NCBI GenBank assembly: GCA_023252335.1
Contig: JAJPEA010000079.1
Location: 1-8,690 of the forward strand
Reading direction: 5' to 3'
Length of the DNA: 8,690 bases
Source: Nitrosotalea sp.
GTDB taxonomy: Archaea; Thermoproteota; Nitrososphaeria; Nitrososphaerales; Nitrosopumilaceae
Below the pieces are notes generated by a model. It made no database searches and was not told the DNA's origin. It saw nothing but the letters and a program-made list of their open reading frames with translations. This document shows positions 1-5,507 of this stretch, in pieces. How positions within the stretch are numbered: the stretch's first letter is position 1; every line of letters begins with the position of its first letter. Made by a program: the position numbers and the translations under genes.

Positions 1-1369
1 CTGTGGCAAAGATCAAATGGTATGATTCCTGTGATGGAAACTTGGCTGCAAAGTTAGGTATTGAAACCAGGTGTGATTCCATGAACAGTGCTGCAAGAGC
101 TGGCCCAAAAGCGCATCCTGTCAAATAGAATACATTGCTTATTCCAAATGAGATGCCTGTGTGCTCTTTGGGTGCTGAAACCAAGTTGAGGTTCAAGCCT
201 CCCATGTGCATCAACTGCATGGCAGCTCCCAACAATATCAGAACTAGAGGAAATGTGTTCAAATCGCCAAAATACAGATAGGCAAAGCCTGCAAATCCTA
301 GAATTCCTCCTGCGATTGAAACTCTAAGGTTTCCAATCCTGTACAGTGCAAATCCTATGGATAATCCCACCACTAGATATGTTACAGTCATGGGCAATGT
401 TAAAAATGCTGCACTAGATGCTGCTCCCCCAAATCCCAAAGGCTTGGGATCGCGCACAAGTACTGGTATTGTTTGCAACAACATGAACATGATAACACCA
501 GATGACATTCTCAATAGATTTGATGCAAATAGTGTCCTGTCAAAAAGCAGTCTTGGTTCAATTAATGGCAGTTTTATCTTTTTTTCTACAATTGCAAATA
601 AAACTGATGAGACAATTCCTACTGAAATTAAAACATAGCTTGTAACTAGATCATTTCCATTGCTGAGAAAACTAAATGCTGCGATAAACGAAGTTATTGC
701 AATTGAGAGTGTTATCAATCCCTTTAGGTCTAATGAAAAACTTGATTCACCATTAATTTTAGCAAGAATTGGTTTTTCTTCTAGTAGGATAATTATCAAA
801 ATTACCAGTATGATTGGGATTGGAACTATGGTAAAAAATGTAGCACGCCACCCTAGGTATTCTGTTATTATTCCTCCGACAGCCAAGCCTACTGTTGCAC
901 CACTGCCAAACATGGTTGTTATCACACCTTGTGCAATGCCTATTCTCTTCTTTGAGAATTCGTTTCGGATTATGCTCATAGCTATTGGGAATATGCCTAT
1001 TCCTATTCCTTGAATTATTCTGGTTATTACCATGAATTCAATATTGGTTGCAAACCCGCTTGCAAATACTGCCAATGCATAAATTGACAGACCAATTACC
1101 AGAATTTTTTTTCTTCCATAGACATCAGAGAGCTTGCCAAGAATTGGCGTAGATACAGCAGCTGATATCATGTATGAAGATAGTATCCATGAAACAGAAC
1201 TGTATGAAATATTAAAATCTCGAATAAAATCTGGAATGGCAGGGGCCACCATCATCTCAACGTACATGATGAGAAAGCCTATGACGCTTAGAATTCCAAG
1301 AGACACCCAAGGAGATCTACCTGTTTTTGATTCTTGTTTGTTTGATTCTATACCCACAGTCACTTGCAT
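1..1369 (-). CDS. MFS exporter, DHA2-like (C-terminus cut by window edge)
   Basis: Reading the minus strand from ATG at 1369 gives 456 codons without a stop to the window edge. It is a polytopic membrane protein of the major facilitator superfamily, expected to be a proton-coupled efflux pump in the cytoplasmic membrane. Seen: helix 1 with an acidic residue (YVEMMVAPAIP, residues 36-46); the MFS motif A loop GKLSDVYGRKK (78-88); a motif B-like RIIQGIGIG (117-125); a motif C-like Gly-rich helix 5 (GSGATVGLAVGG, 155-166) followed by GWRATFF. After a central loop near 200-215 the hydrophobic segments continue beyond the usual six-plus-six pattern, which fits the 14-helix DHA2 (EmrB/QacA) group; probably only the last helix is missing. 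Substrate cannot be told. It is separated from rpl40e by about 95 nt. A weak TATA-like element lies only about 21 nt upstream of this ATG, so GTG at codon 3 (1363) is a possible alternative start. Confidence 0.9.
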   Translation of the reverse strand, partial: MQVTVGIESNKQESKTGRSPWVSLGILSVIGFLIMYVEMMVAPAIPDFIRDFNISYSSVSWILSSYMISAAVSTPILGKLSDVYGRKKILVIGLSIYALAVFASGFATNIEFMVITRIIQGIGIGIFPIAMSIIRNEFSKKRIGIAQGVITTMFGSGATVGLAVGGIITEYLGWRATFFTIVPIPIILVILIIILLEEKPILAKINGESSFSLDLKGLITLSIAITSFIAAFSFLSNGNDLVTSYVLISVGIVSSVLFAIVEKKIKLPLIEPRLLFDRTLFASNLLRMSSGVIMFMLLQTIPVLVRDPKPLGFGGAASSAAFLTLPMTVTYLVVGLSIGFALYRIGNLRVSIAGGILGFAGFAYLYFGDLNTFPLVLILLGAAMQLMHMGGLNLNLVSAPKEHTGISFGISNVFYLTGCAFGPALAALFMESHLVSIPNFAAKFPSQESYHLIFAT

Positions 1370-1387
1370 AACTAGTATGTGTTAATG

Positions 1388-1393
1388 ATATAA
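1388..1393 (-). promoter_or_regulatory. possible TATA box for the MFS gene
   Basis: The minus strand reads TTATAT here, centred about 21 nt before the ATG at 1369 and 27 nt before an in-frame GTG at 1363. The other promoters in this window sit 25-28 nt from the start codon, so either this is not the TATA box, or the true leaderless start is the GTG at codon 3. Weak call. Confidence 0.3.
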
Positions 1394-1433
1394 GCTGTGA
1401 AAGTGATGTTCTAGTAATCAAATTAACAAATGT

Positions 1434-1472
1434 AAAGTAATCTCAAGCCTGAAGATAAAACTAGATTACTTT
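1434..1472 (-). terminator. hairpin ending the sucC-sucD-rpl40e operon
   Basis: AAAGTAATCT at 1434-1443 and AGATTACTTT at 1463-1472 are a perfect 10-bp inverted repeat with a 19-nt loop. The rpl40e stop codon (1466-1468) lies inside the first arm as transcribed. After the second arm the minus strand is T-rich (TTTACATTTGTTAATTT). This could act as a 3' end signal or as an RNA stabiliser. The 10-bp perfect match is seen directly; termination is inferred. Confidence 0.55.
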
Positions 1473-1633
1473 TTAATGCCTAGCGTTCTGTTCTTTAGTC
1501 TAAGGTAGATGTTGTGGCATTTGCGGCATCTTGATGCGCTGATAGGATTTTTTGCGCCACATGAAAAACAGACTTTAAAGTGTAGTCTAGCCTTTTGTGC
1601 GATTGATTTTTTCAGTGGATCTGTTATAGGCAT
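1466..1633 (-). CDS. rpl40e: 50S ribosomal protein L40e
   Basis: A 55-residue protein starting MPITDPLKK, from ATG at 1633 to TAA at 1466-1468. It is the archaeal form of ribosomal protein L40, a small basic zinc-ribbon protein of the large subunit; in eukaryotes the same domain is made fused to ubiquitin, while archaea make it alone. Seen: two zinc knuckles, C22-x2-C25 and C36-x2-C39, the GAKNPISASRCRKC core typical of the family, and a Lys/Arg-rich tail. Length is normal for archaeal L40e. A good Shine-Dalgarno GGAG (1643-1646) ends 9 nt before the start. It follows sucD by 22 nt on the same strand, so it is probably co-transcribed with sucCD. It is short enough to be missed by gene callers that use a length cut-off. 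Confidence 0.93.
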   Translation of the reverse strand: MPITDPLKKSIAQKARLHFKVCFSCGAKNPISASRCRKCHNIYLRLKNRTLGIKK

Positions 1634-1642
1634 TTTCTATTT

Positions 1643-1646
1643 CTCC
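1643..1646 (-). promoter_or_regulatory. Shine-Dalgarno site of rpl40e
   Basis: The minus strand reads GGAG, 9 nt before the rpl40e ATG, in the 22-nt gap after sucD. It fixes the start at 1633 and fits an internal gene of an operon, in contrast with the leaderless first genes nearby. Confidence 0.55.
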
Positions 1647-1655
1647 AATTTCCTG

Positions 1656-2576
1656 CTATTTGATTCTACCTTTTTCGAGTTTTCCTGCAAGAAGCATGGG
1701 TACCTCGGCAGGTCTCTTGGCAACTGGCACATTTGCCTTGGCATACATGGATACCTTTGATTCTGCAGAACCGTAATTTCCATAAACAATTGCACCTGCA
1801 TGGCCCATTCTCTTTTCTTTTGGTGCTGCCCTTCCTGCAATGTATGCAACTACTGGCTTGTCAAATTTAGTGTCAATGATGTGCTGTGCAAGCATCTCTT
1901 CTGCGTCTCCTCCTATTTCACCTACTACAACAATTCCGTCAATGTTTGCCCCGTCTCTTATGGTGTCAAATGCTTGGATTAGTGGTGTGCCGTTGATTGG
2001 GTCTCCGCCTATTCCAAAACATACACTCTGACCAAAGTTTGCAATGGATAAATTATGTGATACTTCGTACATCAAAGTTCCACTTCTTGATATTACTGCA
2101 ATTCTTCCCTCCTTGAAAGGCATTGCTGGCATGATTCCTATCTTGATTATTCCTGGAATGATAATTCCCGGAGTGTTTGGACCTACAACTATGGCATCTT
2201 TTTTCTTGGCCAAGTCTACGATTGTCATTGCATCTTTTACTGGAACATGTTCTGGTATTGCAATTAGCAATTTTATTCCTGATTCCAGTGCTTCAACTGC
2301 TGCAGACAAGAAGAATTTTGCTGGAACAAATATGATTGAAATTTTGGCACCTGTTGCATTTACTGCCTCACTCATTGTTTCATAGATTGGAACTCCTTCA
2401 TGTTTTTGTCCCCCCTTACCTGGTGTCACACCTGCCACAATGTTTGTTCCATATGCTAACATCTGTTGTGTGTGAAATGCGCCAAACTTGCCTGTAATTC
2501 CTTGTACGATGACTGGCTTTTTCTTGTAATCCTTGTCGCCTTGTTTGCCAATTAATAATTCGAAAAGATCAACCAT
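1656..2576 (-). CDS. sucD: succinyl-CoA ligase, alpha subunit
   Basis: 306 residues; the alpha subunit of succinyl-CoA synthetase, which binds CoA and carries the phospho-histidine in succinate + CoA + NTP <-> succinyl-CoA + NDP + Pi. Seen in order: CoA-binding Rossmann loop GITGKFGAFHTQQM (26-39), GPNTPGII (132-139), SRSGTLMYE (163-171), GIGGDPINGT (188-197), GEIGGDAEE (219-227), and MGHAGAI (257-263) with the expected catalytic His259. The position of Cys in the E. coli GPNCPG loop is Thr135 here. Slightly longer than E. coli SucD (289) because of a short N-terminal extension. Its ATG overlaps the sucC stop by 8 nt (ATGGTTGA), implying translational coupling and equal subunit output. It should work in the cytoplasm with SucC, feeding succinyl-CoA to the TCA reactions or, in thaumarchaea, to the 3-hydroxypropionate/4-hydroxybutyrate cycle. 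Confidence 0.96.
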   Translation of the reverse strand: MVDLFELLIGKQGDKDYKKKPVIVQGITGKFGAFHTQQMLAYGTNIVAGVTPGKGGQKHEGVPIYETMSEAVNATGAKISIIFVPAKFFLSAAVEALESGIKLLIAIPEHVPVKDAMTIVDLAKKKDAIVVGPNTPGIIIPGIIKIGIMPAMPFKEGRIAVISRSGTLMYEVSHNLSIANFGQSVCFGIGGDPINGTPLIQAFDTIRDGANIDGIVVVGEIGGDAEEMLAQHIIDTKFDKPVVAYIAGRAAPKEKRMGHAGAIVYGNYGSAESKVSMYAKANVPVAKRPAEVPMLLAGKLEKGRIK

Positions 2577-3681
2577 TTTTATTCATCTCAATTACTGCTG
2601 CATTTATTGCTTCTTCGATGGTGTCAAACATTTTTGTTCTTGAACCCTTGAGCATCTCTTTAGACTTGTCTGCTTCTGCACCGGACATTCTTGCAAAGAC
2701 TGGAAGATCAATTACCTTGTCTTCGTATGCCTTGATAAATGCCGTTGCAACTGTTGTTGTTTTTACAATTCCACCATACAGATTTACTAGAATACCTTTC
2801 ACCTTTTTCATTTTGCTAATCAAAGTAAGTGCCTCATATACTGTTTCAGTTGTTGCACCGCCTCCGACATCCAAAAAGCAAGCAGGCTTGCCACCATTAT
2901 CTGATAGCATGTCAAGTGTAGACATGACTAGACCGGCGCCGTTTCCTACAACTGCAATGTTTCCGTCAAGCTCTACTAGAGAAAATCCACTCTTTTCTGC
3001 CCTCTCTTCAAGTTCAGAGACTTCTTGGAACTTGCGCAATTCATCATGTCTGAACATTGCGTTATCATCTATGATGACCTTGCCATCAAGTGCCACAACT
3101 GATTCATCTCCTAGTATTGCAAGTGGATTAATCTCTGCAAGCTCGGCCTCTTTTTCTATTGTAATTTTTGCTAATTTTTGTAAAATGTCAACAAACTGGT
3201 TTAGCGGTTTGTCCTTTAGTCCCATTTGTTTTCCTACTTCTTCTGCAGTTTTTGCATCAACGTTACCCAGTCCGACTTCGCGAATTATTTGATTCTTGAC
3301 TGACTCGATTTCAACACCACCCTCTCCTGATGCAATTATGGTGTAACATCTCTTACCCCTGTTCAAAAATAACGAAATGTATAGTTCTTTTTTAATGTCT
3401 GCCATTTTTTCAAGTAAAATTGCTTTGGTCTTTTCTCCCTTGACCACCTTTTGCATTATATCTGGATATTTCAATTCAAACTCGTCTGCGTTTTGGCATT
3501 TCTGGATTGCACCTGCTTTTCCTCTTCCACCCACTGCCATCTGTGCTTTTATGACAAATGGAAATCCGAGTGCTGCTGCATCTTTTCTGCCTTGAACAAT
3601 ATCTGTAGATGTCATTCCCTTTGGAATTGGAACTCCATACTCTGCAAACAAAGACTTGGCTTGGTACTCTAACAGACGCAT
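2569..3681 (-). CDS. sucC: succinyl-CoA ligase, beta subunit
   Basis: 370 residues (E. coli SucC 388); the nucleotide- and succinate-binding subunit that pairs with SucD. Seen in order: ATP-grasp lysine region FVIKAQMAVGGRGKAG (42-57), EINPLAIL (183-190) with the Mg-binding Asn185, LDGKVIIDDNAMFRH (198-212), GNIAVVGNGAGLVMSTLDML (240-259), FLDVGGGATTETV (269-281) and VNLYGGIVK (299-307) near the phospho-histidine docking site. All key motifs are intact. Nucleotide preference (ATP or GTP) cannot be read from the sequence. First gene of the operon with sucD and rpl40e. The start at 3681 lies about 28 nt from the centre of a strong TATA box, so the mRNA should begin at or within a few bases of the ATG (leaderless). 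That promoter lies inside a repeat that is duplicated about 1 kb away. Confidence 0.96.
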   Translation of the reverse strand: MRLLEYQAKSLFAEYGVPIPKGMTSTDIVQGRKDAAALGFPFVIKAQMAVGGRGKAGAIQKCQNADEFELKYPDIMQKVVKGEKTKAILLEKMADIKKELYISLFLNRGKRCYTIIASGEGGVEIESVKNQIIREVGLGNVDAKTAEEVGKQMGLKDKPLNQFVDILQKLAKITIEKEAELAEINPLAILGDESVVALDGKVIIDDNAMFRHDELRKFQEVSELEERAEKSGFSLVELDGNIAVVGNGAGLVMSTLDMLSDNGGKPACFLDVGGGATTETVYEALTLISKMKKVKGILVNLYGGIVKTTTVATAFIKAYEDKVIDLPVFARMSGAEADKSKEMLKGSRTKMFDTIEEAINAAVIEMNKNG

Positions 3682-3697
3682 TGTGATTTTTCATTTT

Positions 3698-3811
3698 TAT
3701 GGTCTTTATAAACGCTGAATCCGGACTATGACAACTGCCGATCTAACTTATAGCAAATGAACTCTTCTAATATCATCTTAGAATTTTTGCCTACTTTTAT
3801 TAATTGAAAAA
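3698..3811. repeat. ~110-bp imperfect direct repeat, copy A
   Basis: 3701-3809 aligns without gaps to 4728-4836 (offset 1027) with about 24 mismatches in 109 positions, near 78% identity by hand alignment. A 21-nt stretch, 3778-3798, is identical to 4805-4825. About 19 of the 24 differences are transitions. Both copies contain the palindromic TTTATAAA near one end. Read on the minus strand both copies also keep the codons KSRQKF followed by TAA and then ~80 nt of non-coding sequence, as the tail of a degraded mobile gene might. Origin not established: old insertion-sequence end or duplicated promoter region. Confidence 0.8.
3705..3712 (-). promoter_or_regulatory. TATA box of the sucC-sucD-rpl40e operon
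   Basis: TTTATAAA, centred about 28 nt upstream of the sucC ATG, the expected archaeal TATA-to-start spacing for a leaderless transcript. The box is a perfect palindrome, so direction rests on the position of sucC. It lies near the end of the 3698-3811 repeat. Confidence 0.6.
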
Positions 3812-3960
3812 TGTATCTCGATCGCAGACCTAATCCATGCTAAACGGTTATCAACAAAGTTGAGTATGTAGTCATTGATAGGTGGAGTCCTGTGAGTCGG
3901 CATGTCCGAGCGAAGCAAAGATGGTATCCGTGGGTGTGTGTCTAGAGGTTGAATTGTCAC
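3778..3960 (-). pseudogene. possible 3' remnant of a mobile-element gene
   Basis: A 60-codon minus-strand frame opens with GTG at 3960, has a TAG a few codons further upstream, and ends ...INKSRQKF at TAA 3778-3780, inside repeat copy A. The same terminal residues SKSRQKF plus stop are kept in copy B. There is no recognisable catalytic motif, the frame starts on a rare codon, and much of it crosses the GC-rich island, so it is unlikely to be an intact gene. It may be the C-terminal scrap of a transposase-like gene that once ended in the repeat. Function unknown; the open frame could equally be chance. Confidence 0.25.
3866..3960. ncRNA. GC-rich island, candidate structured RNA (strand uncertain)
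   Basis: About 57% G+C over 3888-3955, against roughly one third in the surrounding non-coding DNA. The plus strand is rich in G and U (GTGGGTGTGTG) and contains the GCGAAGC mini-hairpin motif (in GAGCGAAGC) and CGGCATGTCCG, a 3-bp stem around CATGT. Just upstream, CAACAAAGTTG and the pair TATCAA / TTGATA around 3849-3882 could form stems. In AT-rich archaeal genomes GC-rich intergenic islands are often stable RNAs, but no SRP, RNase P, tRNA or C/D-box signature was found. Low confidence. Confidence 0.25.
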
Positions 3961-3967
3961 GTAGCGA

Positions 3968-3978
3968 TTAATATTTAA
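3968..3978 (+). promoter_or_regulatory. TATA box of the 4003-4680 cassette
   Basis: TTAATATTTAA, with its centre about 28-30 nt before ATG 4003. The spacing implies transcription starting at or just before that ATG and supports the 33-codon frame as the true first gene of the cassette. Confidence 0.5.
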
Positions 3979-4002
3979 CTATCAGTAGTTCTTTTCAATA
4001 GT

Positions 4003-4104
4003 ATGGCAGAAGATATGCAAAAAGAAAAGAGAGTCAAAATAGCGGAATCAGTTTCTGCAAGTGCACCAAAAAGAGAAAAGCCAAAAGATCCTGAACAAAA
4101 ATAA
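4003..4104 (+). CDS. 33-residue charged peptide
   Basis: ATG at 4003 to TAA 4102-4104 encodes a 33-residue, Lys/Glu-rich peptide starting MAEDMQKEKRVK and ending KPKDPEQK. It has no hydrophobic stretch and is probably disordered in the cytoplasm; I do not recognise a family. Reasons to think it real: a TATA box at the leaderless distance upstream, an open frame that ends only 6 nt before the ATG of the next gene, and ordinary codons for this genome. The tight spacing suggests that it is translated together with the membrane protein downstream, either as a partner or as a leader peptide that brings ribosomes to the second start, which has no visible Shine-Dalgarno site. Confidence 0.5.
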   Translation: MAEDMQKEKRVKIAESVSASAPKREKPKDPEQK

Positions 4105-4110
4105 ACTAGT

Positions 4111-4680
4111 ATGACTGACACTGCCTCAATTACTGAAGCCTTTGCATTTTTAATTTTAATTGTTCCGGGTTTTATTACATTTAGGATATTAAGTTGGAGG
4201 GCATCATTCGAATTTGTGTTTTCTGACCTTCTAATAATATTGTATAGTTTAATTTTCAGTGTGATAGATTTTATTCCTTTAGCATTACATTATAATTTTC
4301 AATCAATAACAGATTTAGAAACCCGAATTCTTAATCCAAAAATAATACTAGTTTACTTTGCTATTGCAATAGTAATAGGATTCGTGCTAGGCGAAATATT
4401 ACACAGGAGACGCAGAAACGTTGTCAGTGGTAGTGTTTGGACAAACTTCGCATTTGAGAATATTGGTGATTGGATTCAGGTTTATACAAACAAAGATGTA
4501 GTATTCAGAGGTTGGCTGAAACTCATGGCTACGCATGAATCCCATAAACGAGAACTAGAATTAGGAGAGGCCGAGGTTTTGGAAATAGTAAATAACAAAA
4601 AAACTTGGCGCAGTGTAGGAAAATCAATCTTATTTACAGAAAATGATATTGCCAGAATAACATTGTGGAGCGACTCATAA
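4111..4680 (+). CDS. three-helix membrane protein, DUF6338-like
   Basis: 189 residues. Three predicted membrane helices (about 8-27, 36-60 and 76-97; the first holds LIVPGFITFRIL), then a basic cluster HRRRRN (98-103), which by the positive-inside rule places the C-terminus in the cytoplasm. The soluble tail (117-186) has a small beta-domain pattern: DWIQVYTNKDVVFRGWLKL, a middle ELELGEAEVLEI, and a final SILFTENDIARITLW. This layout, N-terminal PGF helix plus a V-x-L-x-G-x-W beta tail, matches what I know of DUF6338 family proteins, whose function is unknown. The family call is from memory of its pattern and should be checked. It follows the 33-residue peptide by 6 nt. Repeat copies lie on both sides (3698-3811 and 4725-4838). 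No clear terminator after the stop. Confidence 0.8.
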   Translation: MTDTASITEAFAFLILIVPGFITFRILSWRASFEFVFSDLLIILYSLIFSVIDFIPLALHYNFQSITDLETRILNPKIILVYFAIAIVIGFVLGEILHRRRRNVVSGSVWTNFAFENIGDWIQVYTNKDVVFRGWLKLMATHESHKRELELGEAEVLEIVNNKKTWRSVGKSILFTENDIARITLWSDS

Positions 4681-4724
4681 ATTTATTAAATTGAAACTAA
4701 CACATTAAATATGTCCTTGTTCTA

Positions 4725-4838
4725 AATGGCCTTTATAAACTCTGAATCTATGTTATAACAACAACCGGTCTAACTTGTCACAAACGAACTTTTTTAATAT
4801 TATTTTAGAATTTTTGCCTACTTTTGCTAACTGCGAAA
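4725..4838. repeat. ~110-bp imperfect direct repeat, copy B
   Basis: Second copy of the repeat at 3698-3811, same orientation, starting 45 nt after the membrane-protein gene. It carries the palindromic TTTATAAA (4732-4739) and the 21-nt block at 4805-4825 that is identical between copies. On the minus strand the frame ends AFAVSKSRQKF then TAA; a few residues upstream the pattern I-x-I-H also recurs with a two-codon length difference, hinting that both copies descend from the 3' end of one gene. A promoter here on the minus strand would have no gene in front of it and would run antisense into 4680. Confidence 0.8.
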
Positions 4839-4857
4839 GCAGGGTGAATTGAGATGC

Positions 4858-4877
4858 AGTGTACAAGAGTGTACAAG
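4858..4877. repeat. tandem 10-bp repeat with TGTACA palindromes, likely operator
   Basis: AGTGTACAAG occurs twice head to tail without a gap. Each unit holds the palindrome TGTACA (4860-4865 and 4870-4875), so the two sites are exactly 10 bp, one helical turn, apart and face the same side of the DNA. The second unit ends 1 nt before the TATA box at 4879, where the BRE and TFB bind. That position suits a transcription regulator of the downstream 44-residue gene. The repeat is seen directly; the operator role is inferred. Confidence 0.5.
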
Positions 4878-4878
4878 A

Positions 4879-4886
4879 TTAAATAT
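4879..4886 (+). promoter_or_regulatory. TATA box of the 44-residue gene
   Basis: TTAAATAT centred 25-26 nt before ATG 4908, directly after the TGTACA tandem repeat. Spacing predicts a leaderless transcript. Confidence 0.55.
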
Positions 4887-4907
4887 GTTTGAAAATATAC
4901 ATACTGT

Positions 4908-5042
4908 ATGATAACATCAGAACAACTAAAATGGAATGCAGAAAATGATCATAGCGTGGAAGAATATCTTAAAAAGCTATACAAAGGAGAAATCCAAACT
5001 GTTGTTGTCACAAATTTAAAAGATTTAGTTAACAAGCAGTAA
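4908..5042 (+). CDS. 44-residue protein of unknown function
   Basis: ATG at 4908 to TAA 5040-5042. The protein starts MITSEQLKWNAEND, has a helical-looking middle (SVEEYLKKLYKGEI, 16-29), then a hydrophobic strand TVVVTNL (31-37) and a polar end KDLVNKQ. The helix-strand pattern could be a small folded domain or a DNA-binding or antitoxin-like peptide, but no family is recognised. Support for a real gene: a TATA box at the leaderless distance, the tandem TGTACA element just upstream, and natural codon use. It stands alone, with no clear gene after it for nearly 500 nt on the same strand. A toxin partner was looked for nearby and not found. Confidence 0.55.
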   Translation: MITSEQLKWNAENDHSVEEYLKKLYKGEIQTVVVTNLKDLVNKQ

Positions 5043-5191
5043 AATTAGAGCATTTTTATGTTCCAACAAAAGTGGCTATCATTTTTCCAATTATGTTGAT
5101 TAGCAAATGTAGAACAATATCTCATGCTAAAATAACTTAAGTTGAGGATCAGCTATACTATGTTACTCCAAAAACCAAAAGAGTGAAAACT

Positions 5192-5308
5192 ATGGGGGAC
5201 ATCGAAAGACTGATTCCCAGTTGTCAAGATCTAGAACAATGTTTGGCAGTGTCAAATGAGTTTGTCTTCGATCAAAATCTGTTTTTGATAATAAAGTGCG
5301 ATGCGTGA
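5192..5308 (+). CDS. possible 38-residue peptide
   Basis: ATG at 5192 to TGA 5306-5308 encodes 38 residues starting MGDIERLIPSCQDLEQCLAV, with three cysteines (two of them seven residues apart) and a hydrophobic tail NLFLIIKC. A GAGTGA, which could weakly pair with 16S rRNA, lies just upstream at 5181-5186, and an AT-rich CTATACTA is at 5153-5160. None of this is strong: no recognised family, and the interval looks like decayed or non-coding DNA. It may be a gene fragment. Listed because it is the best open frame between 5043 and 5389. Confidence 0.2.
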   Translation: MGDIERLIPSCQDLEQCLAVSNEFVFDQNLFLIIKCDA

Positions 5309-5389
5309 CATTTTGCATAATGTAATTATACTACCCTGCCGATTTCATCTAAGGTTTCATGGTATAGCACATTGTGATATACTGGAAGC

Positions 5390-5449
5390 GTTTTGGGGTC
5401 GGTACCGAGTGTCAAATGACACCCTCTTGCCTGGTCCGTGCCCCAAAAC
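5390..5449. other. 60-nt long-stem hairpin, possible structured RNA or mobile-element end
   Basis: GTTTTGGGG (5390-5398) and CCCCAAAAC (5441-5449) pair perfectly over 9 bp. Inside, CGGTACC (5400-5406) pairs with GGTCCG (5433-5438) with one bulged base, and GTGTCA-AA-TGACAC (5409-5422) forms an inner 6-bp hairpin that can extend by two pairs. Together this gives a nested, mostly paired fold on either strand. Higher GC than its surroundings. It is not a tRNA (no T-loop or D-loop pattern). Similar palindromes occur at ends of IS200/IS605-type elements and in small RNAs; neither is shown here. Confidence 0.45.
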
Positions 5450-5507
5450 TAGATTATTCTTCAACAAGGTATTTTTAAGCCTCATTATCATGAAATCAAA
5501 ATTTTAT

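Noticed and set aside
2618..3292. 224-residue open frame on the plus strand
   Set aside because: It lies wholly antisense to sucC, whose motifs are intact, and its Ser/Pro-rich translation matches no family; a shadow frame.
3866..3960. tRNA, SRP RNA or RNase P RNA in the GC-rich island
   Set aside because: The only T-loop-like string (GGTTGAATT) lacks the GTTCRA consensus and matching stems; no SRP helix 8 tetraloop/platform pattern and no RNase P conserved boxes are present.
3698..4838. CRISPR array or intact insertion sequence
   Set aside because: Only two repeat copies about 1 kb apart with genes between them, no spacers, no terminal inverted repeats pairing the two ends, and no full-length transposase.
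4908..5308. toxin-antitoxin pair made of the 44- and 38-residue frames
   Set aside because: They are 150 nt apart with no overlap or shared promoter, neither resembles a known toxin or antitoxin, and the second frame is itself doubtful.
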